From positions 1-41,131 of the forward strand of contig NZ_MUHF01000039.1 of the NCBI RefSeq assembly GCF_002217435.1: a DNA stretch of 41,131 bases, given 5' to 3'. The stretch comes from Flavobacterium reichenbachii. GTDB lineage: Bacteria; Bacteroidota; Bacteroidia; Flavobacteriales; Flavobacteriaceae. The notes under the pieces were generated by a model. The model saw nothing but the letters and a program-made list of their open reading frames with translations, did no database searches and had not been told where the DNA came from. This document shows positions 34,302 to 41,131 of the stretch, piece after piece; the first letter of the stretch is position 1, and each line of letters begins with the position of its first letter. Made by a program: the position numbers and the translations under genes.

Positions 34302-35345
34302 TTACAGCAGTTTTAATTCTCTAATCAAGACAGCATTTTCTTCTTCTGTGCCAATTGTAAAACGAAGACAATTTTCGCATAAAGGCTGTGTTGTTCTGTT
34401 ACGAATTACGATTCCTTTTTCTATTAATTGATCGTATCTTTTATTCGCATCATCCACTTTTACTAAAACGAAATTAGCTTCTGTCGGGTAAATTTTTTCT
34501 ACAAAATCTACTTCAAGTAAAACTTTAAGCAACTCCTCTCTCTGTTCAACAATAGAGGCTATTTCTTGTTTAATTTTATCCGAATCCTTTAAGCGTTCAA
34601 CTGCTTTTTGCTGTGTCAATTCGTTTACATTATAAGGCGGTTTTATTTTATTTAAAACTGAAATGACAGCTTCAGAAGCATAACAAATTCCTAATCGAAT
34701 TCCTGCCAGCCCATACGCTTTTGAAAGAGTTTGCGTAATCACTAAATTTGGGTATTCATCGATCTCTGTAAGCCAGCTTTCTTTCTCAGAAAAATCGATA
34801 TAAGCTTCATCAATTACCACTAATCCTTTAAAATTTTGAAGCAGTTTCACTACGCTTTCATCGGAAAAAGAATTTCCTGTTGGATTGTTTGGCGAGCATA
34901 AAAAAATAATTTTTGTATTGTCATCAACAGCTTCTAAAATCTTTTCAACCTGAGGCTGAAAATCGTTAGAAAGTAAAACTTCTCTATTTTCTACCGCATT
35001 GATATTCGCCAGAACGCTGTACATGCCGTAGGTAGGCGGCAACGAAATAATATTATCCTTTTTAGGTTCGCAGAAAGCTCTAAAAATCAAATCCAGTACT
35101 TCATCACTTCCGTTTCCGAGCAAAATCTGACTTTGTTTTGTATTTTTATTTTTTGCTAAAATTGCTTTAACAGAAAGCTGCTGCGGATCTGGGTACCGAT
35201 TTACTCCATTTTGAAAGGGATTTTCATTGGCATCCAAAAAAATCATTTCGGCCGTATCAAAATCTTCAAACTCGTCACGCGCAGACGAATAAGGTTTTAA
35301 TGTTTTTACGTTTTCTCGTGTTATTGTATTTATATCGAATTTCAT
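34302..35345 (-). CDS. hisC: Histidinol-phosphate aminotransferase
   Basis: 347 residues, a PLP-dependent class I/II aminotransferase. The PLP lysine is Lys209 in TQTLSKAYGLAGIRLG. The substrate/cofactor residues LDANENPF (about 37-44), GNGSDEVLD (78-86), SPNNPTG (151-157), DEAYIDF (179-185) and the C-terminal arginine in LRFTIG are in place. Length is normal. Confidence 0.96.
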   Translation of the reverse strand: MKFDINTITRENVKTLKPYSSARDEFEDFDTAEMIFLDANENPFQNGVNRYPDPQQLSVKAILAKNKNTKQSQILLGNGSDEVLDLIFRAFCEPKKDNIISLPPTYGMYSVLANINAVENREVLLSNDFQPQVEKILEAVDDNTKIIFLCSPNNPTGNSFSDESVVKLLQNFKGLVVIDEAYIDFSEKESWLTEIDEYPNLVITQTLSKAYGLAGIRLGICYASEAVISVLNKIKPPYNVNELTQQKAVERLKDSDKIKQEIASIVEQREELLKVLLEVDFVEKIYPTEANFVLVKVDDANKRYDQLIEKGIVIRNRTTQPLCENCLRFTIGTEEENAVLIRELKLL

Positions 35346-35356
35346 TACCTTAATTT

Positions 35357-35500
35357 TTAGAATATAGAAACTAGAATAAAGAGAATAGACTTCTCATCTG
35401 ATTTCAAAAATTTTCTATATTCTTTGTTCTATATTCTTTCTTCTATTTTCTTGCTTCTATTTTCTTGCTTCAATTTTCTTCTATTCTCTTTCTTCTAAAC
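35357..35500. repeat. TTCTATATTCT-word inverted array between hisC and hisD
   Basis: The left arm AGAATATAGAAACTAGAATA continues AAGAGAATAGA (to about 35392). After a short loop the right arm reiterates TTCTATATTCTTT, TTCTATTTTCTTGC and TTCTATTCTCT, running into the hisD stop region. It is related to the words between hisIE and hisF and upstream of leuB. Confidence 0.75.
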
Positions 35501-36773
35501 TCTTCAATCTCAAAGTAACAGCATTTTTATGCGCCTGCAAACCTTCGGCTTCAGCCATTATCTCAATCGCTTTTCCTATATTCTGAATTCCTTTTTCTGA
35601 AATTTTCTGAAATGTCATCGATTTCATAAAACTATCCAGATTTACGCCGCTGTAATTTTTAGCATAACCGTTTGTAGGAAGCGTATGGTTTGTTCCTGAA
35701 GCATAATCACCAGCACTTTCCGGCGTGTAGTTTCCGATAAAAACCGAACCCGCGTTTACAATTCCGTTGCAGTAAAAATCATCGTACTCTGAACAGATAA
35801 TGAAGTGTTCCGGTCCATAATCGTTGATTAAATTTAAAGCAGTCTGGTCATTTTCTACAAAAATCAGTTTTGAGTTTTCGATTGCTTTTTGAGCAATTTC
35901 TTTTCTCGGAAGAACTTCCAACTGTGCCTGAATTTCTATTTCTACTTCGTCAATCAATTTCTTTGAAGTCGAAACTAAAATAACCTGACTGTCTGTTCCG
36001 TGTTCTGCCTGTGATAATAAATCTGAGGCTACAAAGGAAGGAACCGCAGTATCATCGGCAACAATCAATAATTCTGAAGGTCCAGCCGGCATATCAATCG
36101 CTACTCCAAATTGAGTTGCCAATTGTTTTGCCACTGTTACAAACTGATTTCCCGGACCAAATATTTTATACACTTTTGGAATGGACTGCGTTCCGAAAGT
36201 CATTCCCGCAATCGCTTGAATACCTCCAACTTTTAGAATTTTAGTAACACCGCATAAATTTGCTGCATATAAAATTGCAGGATTTATTTTTCCTTTTTTA
36301 TCCGGCGGAGAACATAATACAATTTCTTTACAACCTGCAATTGCAGCAGGAACTGCAAGCATCAAAACCGTTGAAAACAATGGAGCAGTTCCTCCCGGGA
36401 TATATAAACCAATTTTTTGTATTGGTCTTTTTTCCTGCCAGCAGTTTACACCTTCAATAGTTTCAATTGAAATTTTGTCTGTTTTCTGAGCTCTGTGAAA
36501 CTTATAAATATTGTCTTTTGCTAACTGAATTGCTCCTTTTAATTCGCTTGATATCAAACCAACAGCTTCCTGAATTTCCTCATTAGAAACTTCATAATTA
36601 TCTAAAGCGATTCCGTCAAAAATTGAAGTGTATTTTGCTACGGCTTCATCTCCTTTTTTTTGTACTTCTTTGAAGATTTCTTTTACTGTAACCTCAATAT
36701 CATCAATGGTTTTGGTTGGTCTTTTTAATATTTCTAACCAAGTATCTTGTTTGGGATTATATATTTTATTCAT
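35481..36773 (-). CDS. hisD: Histidinol dehydrogenase
   Basis: 430 residues, a zinc-dependent enzyme performing the last two oxidations to histidine. Signatures: YIPGGTAPLFSTVLMLAVPA near 124-143, FGPGNQFVTVAKQLA near 205-219, MPAGPSELLIVAD near 229-241, the Zn-ligand region LLSQAEHGTDSQ near 254-265, the catalytic Glu/His in GPEHFII near 321-327, and the later histidine of GTNHTLPT near 361. Second gene of the operon. Confidence 0.96.
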   Translation of the reverse strand: MNKIYNPKQDTWLEILKRPTKTIDDIEVTVKEIFKEVQKKGDEAVAKYTSIFDGIALDNYEVSNEEIQEAVGLISSELKGAIQLAKDNIYKFHRAQKTDKISIETIEGVNCWQEKRPIQKIGLYIPGGTAPLFSTVLMLAVPAAIAGCKEIVLCSPPDKKGKINPAILYAANLCGVTKILKVGGIQAIAGMTFGTQSIPKVYKIFGPGNQFVTVAKQLATQFGVAIDMPAGPSELLIVADDTAVPSFVASDLLSQAEHGTDSQVILVSTSKKLIDEVEIEIQAQLEVLPRKEIAQKAIENSKLIFVENDQTALNLINDYGPEHFIICSEYDDFYCNGIVNAGSVFIGNYTPESAGDYASGTNHTLPTNGYAKNYSGVNLDSFMKSMTFQKISEKGIQNIGKAIEIMAEAEGLQAHKNAVTLRLKSLEERE

Positions 36774-36782
36774 TGTTTTTTT

Positions 36783-36867
36783 TGCTTTATACTTTAAGCT
36801 GTAAGCTTTATTTACTTTGTCATTCCTTAGCTTAAAGCATATTGCCTAAAGCCTAAAGCGCGAAGCT
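36783..36867. repeat. GCTTTA-word inverted array between hisD and hisG
   Basis: The left part reads GCTTTATACTTTAAGCTGTA then AGCTTTA. The right part reads TAGCTTAAAGCATATTGCCT, AAAGCCTAAAGC, then GAAGCTTTA at the hisG stop. It is the same word family as between hisH and hisB and fills the 94-nt gap. Confidence 0.75.
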
Positions 36868-37725
36868 TTACAGAACCATTTTCTCAATTGGGCAAACCAA
36901 AATTCCTTCTGCTCCCACTTCTTTCAATTGATCTATTACGTCCCAAAAACTGTCTTTGTCTATAACTGAATGTACACTGCTCCAGCCTTCTTGCGCCAAT
37001 GGCAGCACGGTTAAACTTCTTAAAACCGGAAGAATTTTTCCAACTGCATCGATTTTATCATTTGGAACATTCATTAAAATATATTTTGAATTTCGAGCTC
37101 GTAAAACTGCCTGAATTCTAAATTTTAGAGTATCAATATGTTTCTGAATTTCTGGAGAAACCTTTGGTGAAACAGCAAGCACGGCTTCACTTTTAAGAAT
37201 CACTTCAACTTCTTTTAAATTGTTTTTGAATAATGTACTGCCGCTTGAAACGATATCTACGATTGCGTCTGCAAGTCCAATGTTTGGAGCAATTTCTACA
37301 GAGCCAGAAATTTGGTGAATGTCCACTTTTAATCCAAAAGAATTGAAATATTCGTTTACGGTGTTTGGGTATGAAGTTGCGATTCTTAAACCTGCTAAAT
37401 CTTGTATTGAATTGTATTCTAAAGTTTTAGGAACTGCAACAGAGACTTTGCATTTAGAAAATCCTAATTTCTGAACCACTTCAATTCCTTTTCCTTTTTC
37501 TACCAATAAATTATCTCCAACAATCGCCAGATCTACAACTCCATCGATTAAATATTGCGGAATATCTGAATTTCTAAGATATAAAACTTCTAAAGGAAAA
37601 TTGGAAGCTTCTGCTTTTAACTGATCGATTCCGTTATTGATTGAAATGCCGCAGTCTTTTAAGATCTGAATGCTTTCCTCATTTAATCGTCCGGATTTTT
37701 GAATTGCAATTTTTAAAGTACTCAT
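36868..37725 (-). CDS. hisG: ATP phosphoribosyltransferase (long form)
   Basis: 285 residues, the first committed step of histidine synthesis. The long form carries its own regulatory ACT-like domain at about 210-285 (YILMNVPNDKIDAVGKILPVLRSLTVLPL), so it should be feedback-inhibited by histidine without HisZ. The catalytic part has KIAIQKSGRLNEES at the start, the PRPP-binding loop region GLADAIVDIVSSGSTL near 150-165, and ASYPNTVNEYF-type substrate residues near 115-125. First structural gene, preceded by the attenuator. Confidence 0.95.
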   Translation of the reverse strand: MSTLKIAIQKSGRLNEESIQILKDCGISINNGIDQLKAEASNFPLEVLYLRNSDIPQYLIDGVVDLAIVGDNLLVEKGKGIEVVQKLGFSKCKVSVAVPKTLEYNSIQDLAGLRIATSYPNTVNEYFNSFGLKVDIHQISGSVEIAPNIGLADAIVDIVSSGSTLFKNNLKEVEVILKSEAVLAVSPKVSPEIQKHIDTLKFRIQAVLRARNSKYILMNVPNDKIDAVGKILPVLRSLTVLPLAQEGWSSVHSVIDKDSFWDVIDQLKEVGAEGILVCPIEKMVL

Positions 37726-37774
37726 TTTTTTTTCTTTGTTTTGATTAATAGTTTGAGTACAAAGAATTGGAATT

Positions 37775-37808
37775 AAAAAAACCCGCTTGATGTACTCAAA
37801 CGGGTTTT
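37775..37808 (-). terminator. his attenuator terminator
   Basis: On the minus strand AAAACCCGTTTGA pairs with TCAAGCGGGTTTT (one A-C mismatch) around loop GTACA, followed by T7. It sits between the leader peptide and hisG. Its second-arm 7-mer TCAAGCG is duplicated inside the leader ORF, giving a competing pairing for CGTTTGA. Confidence 0.9.
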
Positions 37809-37835
37809 AAAATATGATGATTTACAAACATATCA

Positions 37836-37895
37836 TTAACACATCGCTTGAGAGCAATAATGTAAATGATGATGATGTAATTGAATAGAAATCAT
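37836..37895 (-). CDS. his operon leader peptide
   Basis: A 19-residue ORF, MISIQLHHHHLHYCSQAMC, with five histidine codons (7-10 and 12). It lies between a TATATTTG promoter element and an intrinsic terminator 5' of hisG. The antiterminator bases TCAAGCG span codons 15-17. A ribosome stalled on the His codons leaves them free to pair with CGTTTGA of the terminator arm. A ribosome at the stop covers them. This is the classic his attenuation layout. Confidence 0.95.
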   Translation of the reverse strand: MISIQLHHHHLHYCSQAMC

Positions 37896-37929
37896 GATTT
37901 GTGTATTTTTTTCTTCTTTGATTCGGTTG

Positions 37930-37962
37930 CAAATATAATAGATAATTTCATAAAAACGCAAT
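37930..37962 (-). promoter_or_regulatory. Promoter of the histidine operon
   Basis: On the minus strand TATATTTG (37937 to 37930) fits TAnnTTTG exactly. A TTG lies at 37961-37959, two or so bases further than the ideal 19-nt spacing. The leader ATG is about 35 nt downstream. Confidence 0.55.
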
Positions 37963-38040
37963 TATTAATTTAACTTAACTAAAGTTTATTGTTAAAAAAA
38001 ATATTGAGCATCCATTTTATTGGATTTATTCTATTTGTTA

Positions 38041-39435
38041 TTACGTTTTAGATTCTTCTTCAAAATCTAAAGTAACAGTAGTTCCTATTCCAATTTGACT
38101 GGAAATTTTAAACTTAATATGCAGCAGTTCTGTAATTCTTTTAACAATAGACAATCCCAAACCAGTTCCTTTAATTTCTGTATGATGAGAAGAATTTGAT
38201 CTGAAAAATGGGTTTAAAATAGATTCTAAATCCTCTTTTGCGATTCCGATTCCGTTATCAGAAATATTGCAGCGTATTTTATTTTGTTCTTTAGAAAGTT
38301 GAATTGTTATTTCGCTGTTATCGTTAGAATATTTAACTGCATTGAAAATAATATTTCTAAGAATGGTTGTCACTAAGTAACTGTCAGAATTTATATAATA
38401 ATCTTCTTTGACATCAAAAATAACATTGATATTATGTCTGTTTATTTTTTCTGAAATCAGCGTTAAAACATCTAAAATTACGGCATTCAAATAAACCGAT
38501 TCTGTATTTATATTTTGCTTTTGATTCTCAAAACGCGCCATTAAAAGCAGCTGATCTACAAGTGTATTCAAATGATCAACTTCATTAATACAATAGTTTA
38601 TTTTTTCTTCATATTCTTTATTATCACGTGGTTTACGTATTAATACTTCCAGAGTTCCTTTAATAACTGTCAAAGGCGTTCTTAACTCATGTGATGCATC
38701 AGAAGTAAATTGTTTTTCGCGTTCCATTGCGTCTTCAATCCTGCCTAATAGATTGTTTATTGTCTTAGAAAGTGTAAACAATTCGTCGCGGGTTTTGGGC
38801 AGCGGAATCCTGGTTTTAAGATTGTCTTTGGTAATTATTTTTGATGTATTAATAATTGCATTTATCGGCTTTATGCTTCTTCCTGCAAAAAATCTCGCAA
38901 TAAAAAAAAGCAGTATTAAAATGATAGGAAATGCGATTAACAGCGTATCAAAAAGATTTTTGAGTACTTTGGCCGAATCCGAAAGTGACATTGCAATTAT
39001 TAAATACCCTATTTTTTTTGATTTTATATGAAGAGGCACCTGAATCTGCCTGATCGTATTGTCTAACAATTGTGTATCAAAAAGCTCAAAATGACTCACA
39101 CTGTCATGAAATTCAAGCTTTTCGTTTTTTAGATTTGGAGATTTTTCGATTATCTTTTTATTCAAATCAAAAAACTGAACAAAAACAGGATTTACATCTA
39201 CCGAATTGTGTTCACGCTCCTCCCACTCTTCCGCATCCATGAAAATAACCTTTTTATTTTCAATCCTGATTTCTTTCAAATGATCCTGAACTTCGATCAT
39301 CAAATTCTCGTCAATATGCTTATAAACAGTAAATTTTACAGTAAAATAAATGGCATAAAAAACCACCAAAATCAATAAGCCTGTGGTAATAATATAGTTT
39401 AAAGCGATTCTATTTTTAAAAGATAACTGCACCAT
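38041..39435 (-). CDS. Sensor histidine kinase
   Basis: 464 residues. Transmembrane helix at about 10-32, a periplasmic sensor region at about 35-160, a second helix at about 163-184, and HAMP at about 186-238. HisKA follows, with the phosphorylated His249 in SDASHELRTPLTVIKG, then the ATPase with N-box Asn365 (NIIFNAVKYS), G1 DNGIG at 393-397 and G2 GTGLGL at 423-428. All catalytic boxes are intact. The ATG follows the response regulator stop directly. The signal is unknown; the periplasmic loop is acidic (DAEEWEEREHNSVD), a feature that in PhoQ/PmrB-type sensors can bind cations. Confidence 0.93.
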   Translation of the reverse strand: MVQLSFKNRIALNYIITTGLLILVVFYAIYFTVKFTVYKHIDENLMIEVQDHLKEIRIENKKVIFMDAEEWEEREHNSVDVNPVFVQFFDLNKKIIEKSPNLKNEKLEFHDSVSHFELFDTQLLDNTIRQIQVPLHIKSKKIGYLIIAMSLSDSAKVLKNLFDTLLIAFPIILILLFFIARFFAGRSIKPINAIINTSKIITKDNLKTRIPLPKTRDELFTLSKTINNLLGRIEDAMEREKQFTSDASHELRTPLTVIKGTLEVLIRKPRDNKEYEEKINYCINEVDHLNTLVDQLLLMARFENQKQNINTESVYLNAVILDVLTLISEKINRHNINVIFDVKEDYYINSDSYLVTTILRNIIFNAVKYSNDNSEITIQLSKEQNKIRCNISDNGIGIAKEDLESILNPFFRSNSSHHTEIKGTGLGLSIVKRITELLHIKFKISSQIGIGTTVTLDFEEESKT

Positions 39436-40101
39436 TTATAAGTCATTAGCAATATAACCAATACCACGAATTGTTTTAATATAATCTTCTTCGATCTTAA
39501 GATTAAGTTTCTTTCGAATAGCATTCATAAAAACATCGATTACACCTGTATCGTATTCAAAATTAATTTCCCAGACATCCTTTAAAATCTGATTTCGTGT
39601 ACAGACTTTTCCTTTATTATGAATTAAATATTTCAACAATTCAAATTCTCTCTGTGTCAGTGCAACTTCTTCATCATTTTTAAAGACGATATGTTTGGAT
39701 AAATCAATTTTTATCGCACCCAGCGATAACATTTCATCTTTGCTTAGATTTCTAAAATGAACTTTTATGCGTTCTACCAATTCCTCAAAACTAAAAGGCT
39801 TTTTTATATAGTCGTTGGCGCCTGCTTTTAGGCCTTCAATCGTTTCCTGAACGGTATCTTTTGCCGTTAGAAAAATTATTGGAGTTGTTTTATCTTTAAT
39901 TCTTACTGCTTTGCATAAATCCAAACCATTAATTTTAGGAAGCATCCAGTCTAAAAGTATCAAATCAAATTTATGATTTTGCAGCAGTTCAAAACCTTTA
40001 GAACCGTCGTTTGCTGTCGTAATTTGATATCCCTCTTCTTGCAGACCTTGCTGCAAAAACTGAACAATACCCAATTCGTCTTCAACTATTAAAATATGCA
40101 T
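39436..40101 (-). CDS. OmpR-family response regulator
   Basis: 221 residues. Receiver domain (about 1-115) with phospho-acceptor Asp51 in DLILLDWMLP, acidic pocket at residues 7-9 (EDE), the conserved Thr/Lys in IFLTAKD and KKPFSFEEL. The C-terminal winged-helix DNA-binding domain (about 125-221) has TQREFELLKYLIHNKGKV, TRNQILKDVW and VDVFMNAIRKKLN, ending in the IRGIGYIA wing. Gene order regulator-kinase with no gap. It is divergent from the LTA-synthase-like gene across a region with 11-bp-phased hexamers that are its likely binding sites. Confidence 0.94.
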   Translation of the reverse strand: MHILIVEDELGIVQFLQQGLQEEGYQITTANDGSKGFELLQNHKFDLILLDWMLPKINGLDLCKAVRIKDKTTPIIFLTAKDTVQETIEGLKAGANDYIKKPFSFEELVERIKVHFRNLSKDEMLSLGAIKIDLSKHIVFKNDEEVALTQREFELLKYLIHNKGKVCTRNQILKDVWEINFEYDTGVIDVFMNAIRKKLNLKIEEDYIKTIRGIGYIANDL

Positions 40102-40143
40102 TTACCGTATTTGTTTAAAATAAATATTCTTGATCTGATCTGT

Positions 40144-40151
40144 CAAAGGTA
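40144..40151 (-). promoter_or_regulatory. Candidate -7 promoter element for the two-component operon
   Basis: On the minus strand TACCTTTG fits TAnnTTTG exactly, about 43 nt before the regulator ATG. The -33 match is weak, which would suit a promoter that needs an activator. Confidence 0.45.
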
Positions 40152-40207
40152 AATATTTTACAACTCAGAAACTGCTTAAAATCATCAGAATACACAAAAG
40201 CAGTCAT

Positions 40208-40268
40208 CTTAAGCAAATATTAAGTTAACACTAAGTAAGGTAAAAGGCGAACTTAATCTCGCATTAAT
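40208..40268. promoter_or_regulatory. Putative response-regulator operator: 11-bp-phased hexamers
   Basis: Hexamers CTTAAG (40208), ATTAAG (40219), ACTAAG (40230), a weak TAAAAG (40241), CTTAAT (40252) and ATTAAT (40263) begin exactly 11 bp apart. The pattern matches the (C/T)TTAA(T/G)-N5 repeat of PmrA-type OmpR-family regulators. The last two units abut the -33 position of the LTA-synthase-like gene promoter. Binding by the neighbouring regulator is inferred. Confidence 0.6.
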
Positions 40269-40278
40269 CAATCGAAAT

Positions 40279-40286
40279 TAATTTTG
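40279..40286 (+). promoter_or_regulatory. Candidate -7 element for LTA-synthase-like gene
   Basis: TAATTTTG fits TAnnTTTG, 17 nt before the ATG. There is no TTG at -33; that position is occupied by the phased CTTAAT/ATTAAT units. Confidence 0.5.
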
Positions 40287-40302
40287 TAGAAAAAATAATA
40301 AC

Positions 40303-41131
40303 ATGATTTTTTACAAAAAACTATCCGCTTTTTACAATCTTGCTTTATTTTATTTTATAGTAAGTTTTGTGCTTCGCATTGTCTTGCTTTTTCATCCCAT
40401 AACACAAAGTTCATTTACCATTGCAGAAAGTCTGAAAATCTTTGGCTTAGGAATTGTCTCTGATTTTTTTGTGTTTATTGTGGCAGGTATTTTTTTATGG
40501 CTTTATCTTATTTTTATTTCAAACTCGAAGTATAACAAGCCTTCAGGTTATATTATCCTCGGAATTCTCATTATGCTGTTTCTTTATATTGCATCGGGAA
40601 AAAGTATTCTGGATGAATACGGAGGCGCTTTGCCCAGAATTGCTTTGATTTTTATCGGCATTAAAACTTTTCTTTTTGCACTGTTGCTTTTTCTTCCAAA
40701 ACATAGGGATAAAATTAGATTCTGGCTGTTTGCTTTTGTATTGTTTTTGAATGTTTTGTTAATCCTTCAAAATGGCTTAAGTGAGTATTTTTTCTGGAAC
40801 GAGTTTGGTGTAAAATATAATTTTATTGCTGTTAATTATCTTATTTACACCAATGAAGTTATTGGCAACATAATGCAGTCGTATCCTGTAATTCCGATAT
40901 TTTCTGCTTTATTTCTGGTTACCGGAATAGTAACTTATTTCATACTTAAAAATTCCAGAGATTTTATTAGCAACATTCCATCTTTCAATCAAAAAATAAA
41001 AATTTCTGTTCTTTACATTGGTTTATTTTTTGGCTCTTTGCTTGTTATTCCGGCTTTGGCTAAAACAGAAAATTCTAAAAATATATTTGTAAATGAATAA
41101 CAGTCAAACGGATTGTATAAATTTTATCTCG
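40303..41131 (+). pseudogene. LTA synthase-like membrane protein gene interrupted by TAA
   Basis: The open part encodes 265 residues of polytopic membrane protein with about seven hydrophobic segments and the periplasmic loop LSEYFFWNEFGVKYNFIAVN-YLIYTNEVIGNIMQSYP, which I recognise from the N-terminal half of Bacteroidota LTA synthase/phosphoglycerol-transferase-like sulfatase-fold proteins. It then reads NSKNIFVNE-stop (TAA at 41098-41100). The frame continues QSNGLYKFYL to the window edge, matching the family pattern NEL-xxNGxYxF at the entry to the catalytic domain. A single TTA-to-TAA change would explain it. Whether the rest of the gene exists lies outside the window. Alternatives are a sequencing error or a truly short membrane protein. 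Confidence 0.7.

Noticed and set aside
29852..36867. Junction word arrays as a CRISPR or insertion-sequence relic
   Set aside because: Units are only 6-8 nt, with no regular spacers, no cas genes, no transposase fragment and no target-site duplications seen.
37861..37880. GATGATGATGATG-type repeat as a simple-sequence repeat
   Set aside because: On the minus strand it is the run of histidine codons of the his leader peptide, which explains it fully.

Overview
The window looks like chromosomal DNA of a Flavobacterium-like member of the Bacteroidota. It is AT-rich. Genes lack obvious Shine-Dalgarno sites. Several promoters fit the Bacteroidota consensus TTTG-N19-TAnnTTTG, the clearest being upstream of leuA and of the NADH dehydrogenase gene. 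Many small secreted or lipoprotein genes are of flavobacterial type. I saw no rRNA or tRNA gene, CRISPR array, insertion sequence or prophage.

Layout. 1-5.4 kb: a possibly frameshifted membrane-protein gene at the left edge, a conserved unknown, a lipoprotein, a YbdG-type mechanosensitive channel with a DUF3817 gene, a DUF6155-like gene and a RadD-like helicase. 5.5-10.5 kb: a DEAD-box RNA helicase, a type II NADH dehydrogenase, a Bcr/CflA-type MFS pump and two small secreted proteins. 10.8-15.3 kb: a cNMP/CBS/DUF294 signalling protein and a DnaQ-fold protein with altered catalytic residues, convergent with acetyl-CoA synthetase. 15.8-24.1 kb, minus strand: leuA-leuB, then a separately promoted ilvD-ilvB-ilvN-ilvC operon behind a leader-peptide attenuator. 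24.2-29.1 kb: a helical-repeat protein, an M1 peptidase, a CBM9-like protein and an unknown exported protein. 29.2-37.9 kb, minus strand: a complete histidine operon hisG-hisD-hisC-(secreted unknown)-hisB-hisH-hisA-hisF-hisIE, also behind a leader-peptide attenuator. 38.0-41.1 kb: a response regulator/histidine kinase pair divergent from an LTA-synthase-like membrane gene whose frame is cut by a TAA.

How it works together. Two amino-acid operons share one control logic that can be read from the DNA. A short ORF rich in the end-product codons is followed by a terminator, and bases inside the last leader codons can pair with the first arm of that terminator. The DUF294/DnaQ/acs cluster suggests regulation of acetate activation. 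The divergent region between the two-component system and the LTA-synthase-like gene has hexamers spaced at exactly 11 bp, as expected of an OmpR/PmrA-type operator.

The least explained feature is non-coding. Many gene junctions, above all inside the his operon, carry inverted-repeat elements built from reiterated 6-8-nt words, and several word families are used.
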